From an uncultured Lachnoclostridium sp. (GTDB taxonomy: Bacteria; Bacillota; Clostridia; Lachnospirales; Lachnospiraceae): a DNA stretch of 64,000 nucleotides. Positions 8,251-16,900 of the stretch are shown piece by piece (the stretch's first letter is position 1; every line of letters begins with the position of its first letter). The stretch is taken from positions 124,001 to 188,000 of the forward strand of contig CAOJBY010000003.1 in assembly GCA_948330435.1 (NCBI GenBank), given 5' to 3'. Made by a program: the position numbers and the translations under genes. Below the pieces are notes generated by a model. That model had not been told where the DNA came from. It searched no databases and saw nothing but the letters and a program-made list of their open reading frames with translations.

Positions 8251-9570
8251 ATGGAATTTAGCCGTTCCTTTAAGTTAAAAAAGCAGAACGGGGGTGTCTT
8301 AAAGGTGGAGAATAAAGTATATCTGTGTATCGATCTCAAGTCTTTCTACGCTTCCGTGGAATGTGTAGAACGGGGTCTTGATCCTCTGACAACCAATCTT
8401 GCCGTAGCCGATCCGGAAAGAACCGAGAAAACCATCTGTTTGGCCATCTCCCCATCCATGAAAGCCCTGGGAATCCGGAACAGGTGCAGGGTATTCGAGA
8501 TTCCGGGGAACGTAGAATATATCATGGCCCCGCCCCGGATGAAGCTGTACATGGAATATTCCGTGGAGATTTATGGGATCTATTTAAATTATATCGCAAA
8601 AGAAGATATCCATGTCTACTCCATTGACGAGGCGTTTTTTGACGTTACCCATTATCTTTCCCTCTATCATCTTTCTGCGGAAGAGCTTGCGGTGAAGATC
8701 ATGGAGGACGTATTGCAGACCACCGGCATTACGGCAACCACGGGAATCGGCACCAATCTGTATCTGGCAAAAGTTGCTCTGGACATTACGGCAAAGCATA
8801 CAGAGAATCACATCGGGTATCTTGACGAGGAACTGTATCAAAAGACTCTGTGGAATCACAGGCCGCTTACGGACTTCTGGCGGATAGGCTCCGGAACCGT
8901 AAGACGTCTTAACAACGCAGGGATTCAGACTATGGGAGATATCGCTCATACGGATGAAGATTTCCTGTATCGGATGTTTGGCATAGATGCGGAGCTTCTG
9001 ATAGACCATGCATGGGGAAGAGAAAGTACCACGATGGAGGATATCAAAGCCTACAAGCCGCAAAACAGTTCTCTTTCCAGCGGGCAGGTATTGGCAAGGG
9101 ACTATTCCTTTGAAGAATGCCGGCTGATTGTAAAGGAAATGACAGACGAGCTCTGTCTCAACATGGCGGAGAAGAGGGTAGTCACACAATCTGTTTCCCT
9201 CATGATTGGATATTCTAATGCCCTGCATATAAAGCACTCAACAGGAACTGCTTCCATGACGGTGACAACCAATGTCTACAGCGTGATCATTCCCTATGTT
9301 CTGGCCCTGTATGAGCGGATTGCAAAGAAAGACAAGCCTATCCGCAGGTTATGTGTAAGCTGTAACAGCCTGGCGGAAGAGGGCTATGAGCAGTACAATC
9401 TTTTTACGGACCATGAAGCTGTGGAGCGTGACCGAAAATTACAAAAGGCTGCATTGGAGATTAAGAAAAAATATGGGAAAAATGCCCTTGTTCGGGGAAT
9501 GGATCTGCAGGAGGCAGGAACTACCCTGGAACGGAACCGGCAGATAGGAGGACACAAAAGTGGGGAATAA
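8251..9570 (+). CDS. Y-family DNA polymerase (DinB/UmuC-like), SOS-inducible
   Basis: Palm motifs are clear: LCIDLKSFYASVE (metal-binding Asp plus steric region) and YSIDEAFFDVT (catalytic Asp-Glu). Helix-hairpin-helix and little-finger regions follow; the total length of about 440 residues suits the family. It performs translesion synthesis at damaged DNA. A LexA box lies upstream, and a YolD-like gene overlaps its 3' end, the usual pairing in Firmicutes (UvrX/YolD type). Start: ATG 8251 is used; GTG 8305 behind GGGGGTG would give MENKVYLCIDLK and may be the true start. Confidence 0.9.
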   Translation: MEFSRSFKLKKQNGGVLKVENKVYLCIDLKSFYASVECVERGLDPLTTNLAVADPERTEKTICLAISPSMKALGIRNRCRVFEIPGNVEYIMAPPRMKLYMEYSVEIYGIYLNYIAKEDIHVYSIDEAFFDVTHYLSLYHLSAEELAVKIMEDVLQTTGITATTGIGTNLYLAKVALDITAKHTENHIGYLDEELYQKTLWNHRPLTDFWRIGSGTVRRLNNAGIQTMGDIAHTDEDFLYRMFGIDAELLIDHAWGRESTTMEDIKAYKPQNSSLSSGQVLARDYSFEECRLIVKEMTDELCLNMAEKRVVTQSVSLMIGYSNALHIKHSTGTASMTVTTNVYSVIIPYVLALYERIAKKDKPIRRLCVSCNSLAEEGYEQYNLFTDHEAVERDRKLQKAALEIKKKYGKNALVRGMDLQEAGTTLERNRQIGGHKSGE

Positions 9571-9904
9571 GGTACATCCCAAAATGGACAGGGAAAATCG
9601 TGCCAAGCAGTTCATGCCCTTTGACGCTTTAAAGGGATTCCGGGAAGCATTGGCAGAAAAAGAAAGAGAGATTACCGAAAAAAGAGAGCTGTCAGAGGAA
9701 CGAAAGGCAGAGCTTGACCTTAGACTGCATGCGATCCAAAAAGGCGACAGGATTACGGCGGAATACTTTCGGGATGGAGCCTATGTGACGCAGACAGGTT
9801 ATGTGACAAAGATAGACAAAATGTGCAGAGTATTAAATCTGGAAGAGCAGGAGGTTCCTTTTGATGCACTATCCGATCTGCGGGGGGATTTCCAATCTTA
9901 TTGA
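9560..9904 (+). CDS. YolD-like family protein
   Basis: A 114-residue protein with KMDRENRAKQFMPFDALKGFREAL near the N-terminus and a YVTKIDKMCRVLNLEEQEVPFDAL tail, the hallmark of YolD-like partners of Y-family polymerases. GTG 9560 follows AGGAGG at 9546-9551 and overlaps the polymerase stop by 11 nt, so translation is coupled. It probably helps or restrains the polymerase, as inferred from constant co-occurrence; the biochemical role is not established. Confidence 0.85.
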   Translation: MGNKVHPKMDRENRAKQFMPFDALKGFREALAEKEREITEKRELSEERKAELDLRLHAIQKGDRITAEYFRDGAYVTQTGYVTKIDKMCRVLNLEEQEVPFDALSDLRGDFQSY

Positions 9905-10028
9905 ACATTCGCAGTTTAACATGCGATTTAATCCATGTCATAAGACAACTGCCCTTTTGAATAAAGTAAAAGAAATAAGATGAGACCACTGTCTGTATCT
10001 TGCAGACTATGGCGAAACGGGGCATATA

Positions 10029-11699
10029 ATGGCAGAAAATTGCAGAGAAAAAATTATGTCGGACGATTATGTGGACTTTATCTGGAAGTCTGATTACAAT
10101 GTGAGAGAGCTGGAGCGTCTGTACCCCCAGTTTTGCGTGCAGATTCTCAATGATTTTTACGCTGTTTTTTATGTGGAGTCACGGATTCTGGAGCAGAACC
10201 GGCTTCCCTACAGCTATGAGGTATTTCCCATTCTCTACACGCTTCTGGAGAATGAAAATCTGGAGAAAAGCGGCATTATGCAGCTTTTGGAGCATTCGGT
10301 GCTGCAGCTTCGGGGGGAGGGCGTGATTGTGGGTGTGATTGATACGGGAATCGATTACACCAACGACTGCTTCAAAAAAATGGACGGCACCACCCGGATT
10401 CTGGAGATCTGGGATCAGGCGGATCAGAGTGGCCGTCTTCCGGAGGGAATCGGTTACGGAAGCGTTTATAGTCAGGCAGAAATCAACCAGGCGTTGGCAA
10501 GTGACGATCCATTTTCCGTGGTGCCAACCAGGGATGAATCGGGACACGGCACACAGGTTGCCAGCATTGCGGCTGGAAGCGTAGACGACAGCCGGGGCTG
10601 GACGGGGGCGGCTCCCATGGCAGATCTGGCCGTGGTCAAGCTAAAGCCTGCCAAAAAGCGTCTGATGCGGTACTACATGGTCCGTCCGGATGCTGAAGCT
10701 TATCAGGAAAATGACATTATGATGGGTGTCCGCTACTTAAACGAGCTGGCCTTTCGGGAAAAAAAGCCATTGGTTCTTTGTATTGCCCTCGGCAGTAACC
10801 GTGGCGGCCACGAGGGAACGACACCTCTTTCCGCCACCCTCAATGCGGTGGGAGCACGATCCGGACGCTGTGTAGTGATTGCCGGAGGAAATGAAGCCAA
10901 CCAGGGACATCATTTTTACGGAAATCTCAAAGACGGCCGTCCCTATGAAGAGGTGGAGCTTCGTGTTGCGGAGGGAGAATACGGGCTTGCCATGGAGCTT
11001 TGGAGCAGTACGCCGGATCTTCTGGCCATCTCCATGATTTCACCGTCGGGAGAAGAGATTCCCCGGGTAAGCTCAAGCCTGGTAGGGCAGCAGTATAACT
11101 TTATTTTTGAGCGGACCGTAGTGTATATTGATTTCCAGGCTCTTGATCCCAACAGCGGAGAAGAACTGATCCTGATTCGCATGTACGCACCCTCGCCGGG
11201 GGTATGGAGACTGAGAGTGTACGGAACGAGCATCATTCACGGTATTTACAACATCTGGCTTCCGGTAAAGGGATTTATATCAGAGGGGACTGTTTTCCCC
11301 AATTCCAATCCGGACATTACCCTTACTTCTCCGGCCAATGCGGAGACACCGATTGCAGTGGCCGGCTATCAGATCCAGAATGACAGCATCTACATAGCGT
11401 CCAGCCGGGGCTACACCCGGAGAGGGCGTATCAAGCCGGATATTGCGGCTCCCGGTGTGGAGGTGTGCGGCTTTGAGCCGGGAAACCGGATTGCCTGCCT
11501 GACGGGAACCAGTGCAGCGGCAGCCATAGCGGCAGGGGCGGCGGCTCTGCTCCTGGAATGGGGGATTGTGCGGAATAACCGCCCGTCTATGGGGACCTTT
11601 GAGATCAAGCAGTTAATGATCCGGGGGGCCAGACGGGATCCCAGGGACCTTTATCCTAACCGATCCTGGGGGTCATATGCTATTATTGTGCTAAGTTAG
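10029..11699 (+). CDS. Subtilisin-like protease of the Csp (germination protease) type
   Basis: An S8 protease of 556 residues with the long insertion between His and Ser that characterises CspA/B/C of Clostridia. Asp105 in VIDTGID, His173 in SGHGTQ and Ser495 in GTSAAAA are all present, so it should be active (unlike CspC of C. difficile, which lacks catalytic residues). Csp proteases cleave pro-SleC during spore germination. No sleC is visible nearby. It has no signal peptide. The gene is monocistronic and is the last backbone gene before the conjugative element. ATG 10029 has only a weak ribosome site. Confidence 0.85.
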   Translation: MAENCREKIMSDDYVDFIWKSDYNVRELERLYPQFCVQILNDFYAVFYVESRILEQNRLPYSYEVFPILYTLLENENLEKSGIMQLLEHSVLQLRGEGVIVGVIDTGIDYTNDCFKKMDGTTRILEIWDQADQSGRLPEGIGYGSVYSQAEINQALASDDPFSVVPTRDESGHGTQVASIAAGSVDDSRGWTGAAPMADLAVVKLKPAKKRLMRYYMVRPDAEAYQENDIMMGVRYLNELAFREKKPLVLCIALGSNRGGHEGTTPLSATLNAVGARSGRCVVIAGGNEANQGHHFYGNLKDGRPYEEVELRVAEGEYGLAMELWSSTPDLLAISMISPSGEEIPRVSSSLVGQQYNFIFERTVVYIDFQALDPNSGEELILIRMYAPSPGVWRLRVYGTSIIHGIYNIWLPVKGFISEGTVFPNSNPDITLTSPANAETPIAVAGYQIQNDSIYIASSRGYTRRGRIKPDIAAPGVEVCGFEPGNRIACLTGTSAAAAIAAGAAALLLEWGIVRNNRPSMGTFEIKQLMIRGARRDPRDLYPNRSWGSYAIIVLS

Positions 11700-12010
11700 T
11701 AAGAAGCCAGTAAAATCAAGGGTTTCTGCTGATTTAGTCCTAAGTAAAAATGGCTGTGAAAACAGCAAAAAATGATCGAAACGGGCCTGTTTTGAATCGT
11801 GAAGCCGGAAATGAAGCAAACTTGGCACTAAATAACCATTAAGGAATGCGGTGCATTCCAAAGTATGGGAAATTTGGAGGGAGGATAGGGAAATCAATAA
11901 TTGTAAGCAGGACTAAATTAGCTTTTTGTGGACAAGTGTCGCATTACCACAGCTAGTTTAGTCCTGCTTTTTTATTAGAAATACCATAAAAAGAGATGGA
12001 GGAGAACAGA
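11700..12010 (+). other. 311-nt intergenic stretch with a long terminator; probable left flank of the mobile element
   Basis: No gene is seen. TTTAGTCC occurs at 11728 and again in the right arm of the terminator. A small hairpin GGAATGC-G-GTGCATTCC type sequence lies near 11850. The left end of the conjugative element should fall in or near this stretch, since the ParM gene follows, but no direct repeat marking an attachment site could be matched inside the window. Confidence 0.4.
11907..11973 (+). terminator. Long-stem Rho-independent terminator
   Basis: Arms GCAGGACTAAATTAGCT (11907-11923) and AGCTAGTTTAGTCCTGC (11951-11967) pair over 17 bp with one wobble. An inner GTGG/CCAC pair continues the stem. 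TTTTTT follows directly. It lies 38 nt before the ParM start and could insulate the element from the chromosome. Confidence 0.75.
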
Positions 12011-12940
12011 GTGAATAAACATATCGAGGTTATTGGAATTGATCACGGCTGGTCTGGGATGAAGACGGTCAGCCAGGCGTTCACCACAGGAGTAAAGGAA
12101 ATCACAACAGAGCCGGCATTTTATGAGGATGTGGTGGAGTTTCAGGGGGCCTACTACAAGGTGGGCGGCAAGCGGTTGGAAGTAAGGGAGTTAAAGGTGG
12201 AAAATGACAACTTCTATATCCTTACCCTGGCGACTGTCGCAAAGGAGTTGAACCGGAGGGGAATGAGAAATGCAAATGTTCTTTTATCCGTGGGCCTGCC
12301 CCTCACACGCTTCGGAGCAGAAAAGCAGGACTTCATCAGCTATCTGGCAAGAGATAAGGAGGTTGCTTTCCGGTTTGAAAAGGAGCAGTATCAAATGAAA
12401 ATTGCAAGGGTATCCGTATTTCCCCAATGCTATGCGGCGGTAGCGGACAGGCTTAAGGCACTTCCGAAGCGAGTGGTGGTTGTGGATATCGGGAGTTGGA
12501 CCATAGACATCATGCCTATTGAAAATTCAGCTCCCAATGAAGCGGAGTGCATCACCATTAAGCAGGGTTTGATTAAGTGCATGAGAACCATGAATGAGCA
12601 GTGCGTCCGTCAGCTTGGCAATGAGATTGAGGAAGAGGACATCCAGGAGGTCATAAGAACCGGAAAGGGGAGCCTGCCGCAGAAGTACCTGGAGATTGTG
12701 AAAGACTGTCTGAGGGAGTACGCAGAGAAAGTCTATTATACACTGATGGAGCATGGCTATAATCTTGACATTGCCGAGATCGTGTTCGTGGGCGGTGGGG
12801 CCAGGGTGATGAAAAGCTTTGGGAGCCACAGAGGGAGCAACATTCAATATATCGAGGATGTAAAGGCGAACGCAAAGGGCTATGAGTATCTTGGCAGGAT
12901 GTATCTTTCCACCCATAAAAAAGAGTTGGGAATGGGGTGA
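12011..12940 (+). CDS. ParM/StbA-like actin-family segregation ATPase
   Basis: Actin-fold nucleotide motifs are visible: phosphate 1 GIDHGWSGMKT, phosphate 2 VVVDIGSWTIDI and adenosine VFVGGGARVM. Plasmid ParM forms filaments that push DNA copies apart. In an integrative element it would stabilise the excised circle. The GTG at 12011 is preferred because GGAGGAG lies 6 nt upstream; ATG 11996 overlaps that site. It overlaps the next gene by 4 nt, the standard parMR arrangement. Confidence 0.85.
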   Translation: MNKHIEVIGIDHGWSGMKTVSQAFTTGVKEITTEPAFYEDVVEFQGAYYKVGGKRLEVRELKVENDNFYILTLATVAKELNRRGMRNANVLLSVGLPLTRFGAEKQDFISYLARDKEVAFRFEKEQYQMKIARVSVFPQCYAAVADRLKALPKRVVVVDIGSWTIDIMPIENSAPNEAECITIKQGLIKCMRTMNEQCVRQLGNEIEEEDIQEVIRTGKGSLPQKYLEIVKDCLREYAEKVYYTLMEHGYNLDIAEIVFVGGGARVMKSFGSHRGSNIQYIEDVKANAKGYEYLGRMYLSTHKKELGMG

Positions 12941-13362
12941 GGAAAATCGCAAAGGGGAACATTGTCTATCACAATCTGCGGATGAATCTGGACAACGAAC
13001 AGCATAGACGGGTGCATCTGGTTCTGTCAAAGCTGAATATCGAGATTCATAAATCGGTCAACCAGTTTCTCATTGATGCAGCGGATTTTTATATCCGGAG
13101 CTTTCAGGAGGATCGGCTCCTTAAAGAGAACGAAAAGGAGACAAAGTATATTTCCAGGCAGGAATTGGAGACCGTCCGCAGGGAGTTGAGGGAAGAAGTG
13201 AAGAATGAGATCATCGTATTGCTTGGGACGGCGTTGACGAAAGGAACGGGAAGATTTCAGGGAACCGAGGACGAGCAGGGATCAGGCACTTACGGGGGCT
13301 TTGAAGAGGAAGAAAAAGAGGACAATCCGGTGGTAGAAAGCCTGGCGGATGGTTGGGGATAG
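12937..13362 (+). CDS. ParR-like DNA-binding partner of ParM
   Basis: A 141-residue protein with NLRMNLDNEQHRRVHLVLSKLN and VNQFLIDAADFYI near the N-terminus, which suggests a ribbon-helix-helix DNA-binding unit. A charged coiled-coil-like centre and an acidic tail follow. GTG 12937 overlaps the parM stop (GTGA). Position and size, more than sequence, point to the centromere-binding adaptor. It ends at the stop codon that runs straight into the hairpin element at 13362. Confidence 0.65.
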   Translation: MRKIAKGNIVYHNLRMNLDNEQHRRVHLVLSKLNIEIHKSVNQFLIDAADFYIRSFQEDRLLKENEKETKYISRQELETVRRELREEVKNEIIVLLGTALTKGTGRFQGTEDEQGSGTYGGFEEEEKEDNPVVESLADGWG

Positions 13363-13526
13363 TCCAGCTAAGAAATGTTAAGTGTTTCCCTGAAATATTT
13401 TCTGCTGGACGGTAAAGTCACAAAGACGCACGAGAGGAACTTTCATGAGTGCCCTTTCGAATGGAAGTTCCTCTCATTACAGGTGCGTTGAAGTGACTTT
13501 ACCCTTTAGTACTGTTGCGTAGCAAC
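13362..13526 (+). promoter_or_regulatory. Large covarying hairpin element, type 2 (copy a)
   Basis: Stem 1 GTCCAGC (13362-13368) / GCTGGAC (13404-13410). Stem 2 GGTAAAGTCAC (13411-13421) / GTGACTTTACC (13493-13503), continued inside by GACGCAC/GTGCGTT and GAGAGGAACTTT/GAAGTTCCTCTC. The final small hairpin GTTGC-GTA-GCAAC (13514-13526) lies 10 nt before GTAGGAGGA. The copy at 37901-38063 has the same fold with paired changes. Confidence 0.7.
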
Positions 13527-13549
13527 TTAAAATAGTAGGAGGAAAGCAA

Positions 13550-13729
13550 ATGGTAGGAATGGTTTTGCGGAAAACGGGTGTTTTTCTTTTAAACGTATTG
13601 AAATGGGGATTGCTTATATTGTTATGGGTGCTAAAGCTGACGCTTGGAATGGCAAAGCTGTTTCTGCTACTGTTTGCCCTGGTGGTCAGAATGGTGCTAG
13701 TAGTCTGTACCGGAAATCCTTGTGCATAG
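13550..13729 (+). CDS. Small membrane protein, 59 aa
   Basis: ATG 13550 has TAGGAGGA 6-13 nt upstream. Translation gives MVGMVLRKTGVFLLNVLKWG... with two hydrophobic stretches broken by Lys, so one or two membrane helices. The C-terminal CTGNPCA and the stop codon are encoded by the left arm of the palindrome 13698-13862, so the repeat has probably replaced the original end. It lies between the parMR-like pair and the adhesin. Function unknown; no family recognised. Confidence 0.6.
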   Translation: MVGMVLRKTGVFLLNVLKWGLLILLWVLKLTLGMAKLFLLLFALVVRMVLVVCTGNPCA

Positions 13730-13862
13730 TTCCGGTCTATTTCTCCGATAGCACAGGTCAAAAAGCCTCGCCGTAGCACCACTACGTCTGCGTTTTTTGA
13801 CCTGCACTCTCGGAAAAATATCCTCAGAAATATGCACAAGGATTTCCGATACGGACTACTAG
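13698..13862. repeat. 165-nt imperfect palindrome (intergenic repeat element)
   Basis: Outer arms 13698-13729 and 13831-13862 match at about 30 of 32 positions. The inner part pairs AGGTCAAAAA with TTTTTTGACCT, and the loop end is CGTAG-CACCA-CTACG. A diverged single arm recurs at 45187-45213. This looks like a small palindromic repeat family or MITE-like unit. Confidence 0.65.
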
Positions 13863-13943
13863 TAATGATGGGAGTTGCAGGACGGAGGTGAGAAGAAATG
13901 ACAAGGGCAAGGGACAGTCCAAAAGAATAGATGCAGCGTATTT

Positions 13944-13970
13944 GACAGCCGAAAGGGGCTGTCTTTTTTT
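13944..13970 (+). terminator. Rho-independent terminator
   Basis: GACAGCC / GGCTGTC with a 6-nt loop, followed by seven T. It lies just upstream of the adhesin gene, so adhesin expression must start after it or by read-through. Confidence 0.85.
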
Positions 13971-13993
13971 GTTGGTAGAAAGGAGAGGACGGC

Positions 13994-16900
13994 ATGAGAA
14001 ATATAAAATGTAAACGAATGATTGCAGTCATACTGGCGGTAGTCACGTGTATAATGAACTGCGGTTTGTCTGCGGCGGCATCTGAGCCGGGAGCAACGGG
14101 AGAGACCGTGGTAGAAATAGTGGAAGAAACAGTGGAAGAGACCGTAGAAGAGACGGCAGGAGGAACGGTTAAAGACACAATTAAGGACATCATTGAGGAC
14201 ACAGAGACGAACACGGACAAGGCAGGAAACGGCACAGATACAAAGGATATCGCATCGGGTGGTGTGGCTTCTGACTTGACAGCAGATCTGCCAGATGGAG
14301 CGACCGGGGAAGAGAAAAGTGAGAAAGCAGTTGAAGAGGAAACGGTTAAAGATCCGGAGCCAGAAACCTCCGGTGGGCGTACCGACATTTTCTATGGCGA
14401 GCAGAGCATGGAGGAAATGCTCCATCTGTTAAGCACGGACGTGGACAAGGATTCCTTTTTCCAGTATTCGATCTGGGATTTCCTGGACGTGGAAGATTTG
14501 GAGTACTTGAACGAGAACGGCCTTACCCTGGACGATCTGTATGCGGTTATGACTGGGGCCGACGGATATGATGCATATGCGGACGGATTGTCCAAGATTC
14601 TGATGAAAATGAACGAGACTGGAATCGCCGTGGCTTCCGTAGGGGATACGGCCACCGTATCCTTTTCGTCCAATGTCTCAAGCGGCAGACTGGGAGCAAT
14701 CGGGGCATTCGGCTCCGGTGATCACGGTCCCATGAAGCAAATACGCCTGAACGGAGAGGAAGCGTTCTGCATCCTGTACGGCGGAGCCTGCTCAACGGGC
14801 ATGACGTACACGGCGGTGTCCCCGGAGGAACTGGGGATCTCCGATGAACAGGCGGATCTTCTGGTTAAGATCTATGGCTGGTACTTGGAAGCACAGGCCA
14901 TCCACAATAACACGGGAAATTATGCCATTACCCAGGCGGCCATGTGGCTTGTGCGAAACAACCGTTGGGGAAGTGCCGAGAGCATGGCGGCGGCCATCAG
15001 CCCCATGCTGGCACAGGTATCCGTATTGAATACGCAGCTTGCGACGGATCTGTTCAAATCCATGGCCCAGTGGGTAAAGGATGCCGACGACGGACGTGTG
15101 ACAAGCGGCGTGGAGTTCTGGTCCTATGGGCCGAATCAGTATCTCCTGACAGGCGGTTCCTGGATGTCGAAACCAAAGGAATATTCCGCCTACGTGGTTC
15201 TGGATAAGAAAGATGCCATAACGGGAGCAGGCATTTCCCAAAACGTGCAGTTTAAGCTCTATGAGGATAATGGAACGGATACAGGGGCCGTTTTTCACCG
15301 AAGCGGCGACACCTACACGTCCTCCGTTATCACAACCACAACGCCGGGAAAGGGCTATTATGTAAAAGAAACATCCACTCCCAACGGCTATCTCGCAGAC
15401 AACAATCACTATCACTTTTCCATTTCCGAGGGGGATTCCAATGCGGAAAAGGTAATCAGCAATGCGGGGGGCGTATTTGCCAATCAGCCCTACTGGGTAA
15501 GAATCCGGATTCCCAAAATAGATGCAGAGACGGGAAAGCAGATCGTGAACCAGGCGGTATTTACCGTGACTGCGGAAAATGGAAGCCTTTCGGAGCAGGT
15601 GACATTCCAGAAGCAGGCGGACGGAAGTTATCTCTCTTCCAGGGTTTATTTCAATGAATCCAACGGGGGAAGATTCTATGTGCAGGAAACAAAGGCTCCG
15701 TCAGGCTACTATGGCGACTGGGCCAATGAGGGAGCCGGGAAAACGGCAGGCAGCAACACGAATAAGGTGAAATATAGCTTTCAGGCAAATCAGGGGCTTC
15801 ACGGCCAGACCGTGACCATTGCAAATGCAGGCGGCAAGTTTGCAAATGAGCACGTGACGGGCAGGATTTCCATGATCAAAAAGGACACGGAGAGGAAAAC
15901 CAACAAGAGCCAGGGAGACGCAACGCTGGAGCACGTCGTTTACGGCCTGTACGCAAAGGAGAACATTCTGCATCCGGACGGGGTAACGGGAGTGCTTTAT
16001 AAAAAGGACGAGCTGGTGACACGTCTGGAAACGGACGCTTCCGGCAGGGCATCCGCAGAGGGCCTGTACCTTGGCAGGTATTATCTGCAGGAAATCACAC
16101 CCTCCGAGGGGTATCTTCTGGATACCACAAAGTATGATGTGGTACTGGCTTACGGCGACGAGACAAAGCTGGTCGTGGTGCAGAATAAGGACGTGTTTGA
16201 GCAGGTGAAGAAGCAGGCGTTTGAAATGATTAAGGTGGGGGATGACGGAGAACATTCGGAAGCGGAGCTTTTGCAGGCAGGCTTCACCATTTATCTTATC
16301 CGTGATCTGAGTAAGGTAAAGGACGGAACCATCGTGCCGGATGAAAACGGGAATTATCGTGGGGAGGATTTTGCGGACTACGATTTTTCCGGGGAAACGG
16401 CGGCGGTTGATTACGCTCACAATTTCGAGGGCGATGTGATTCCGGAGCTTTTCACGGACGGCAAAGGCTTCCTGCGTAGTCCGGAGCTGGCGTATGGCTC
16501 TTATGTGGTGGTTGAGACCACCGTACCGGATGAGTATGTTCGTATTGAGCCTTTTATTGTAAGGGTGACGGAGGACAGCCGGACGGCCCAGACATGGAGA
16601 GTGTTTATGGACGACGCTTTTAGGGCCAAAATTAAAATCGTGAAAGGGGACAGCATTTCCAGTGAGACAATTTTAAAAGAGGGCACAAAATATCGTATCT
16701 ATGATGTGGAGCAGGAAAAGTATGTGGAGCAGTGGATCACCTATCCCAACAAGGTTTGCTATGGTACGGAGGAAAGGCCCTATGCCGTATCCAAGGACGG
16801 ATATCTTTTGACACCAGATACGCTTTCGGTTGGAACCTACCGCTTGGAGGAAGTAGAAGCCCCGGACGGATACGTGCTGAATGGGTACGAGGGGTACAGC

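Noticed and set aside
11700..12010. Attachment site defined by TTTAGTCC repeats
   Set aside because: The eight-base matches belong to the terminator stem and its neighbour; no matching copy at the far end of the element was found.
13898..13930. Ten-codon frame MTRARDSPKE before the adhesin
   Set aside because: Too short, lies just before a terminator and has no other support.
13477..14388. Minus-strand frame of 303 codons opposite the adhesin start
   Set aside because: Low-complexity Ser/Val product arising from the Glu/Thr-rich linker on the other strand; it also crosses a terminator and a palindrome.
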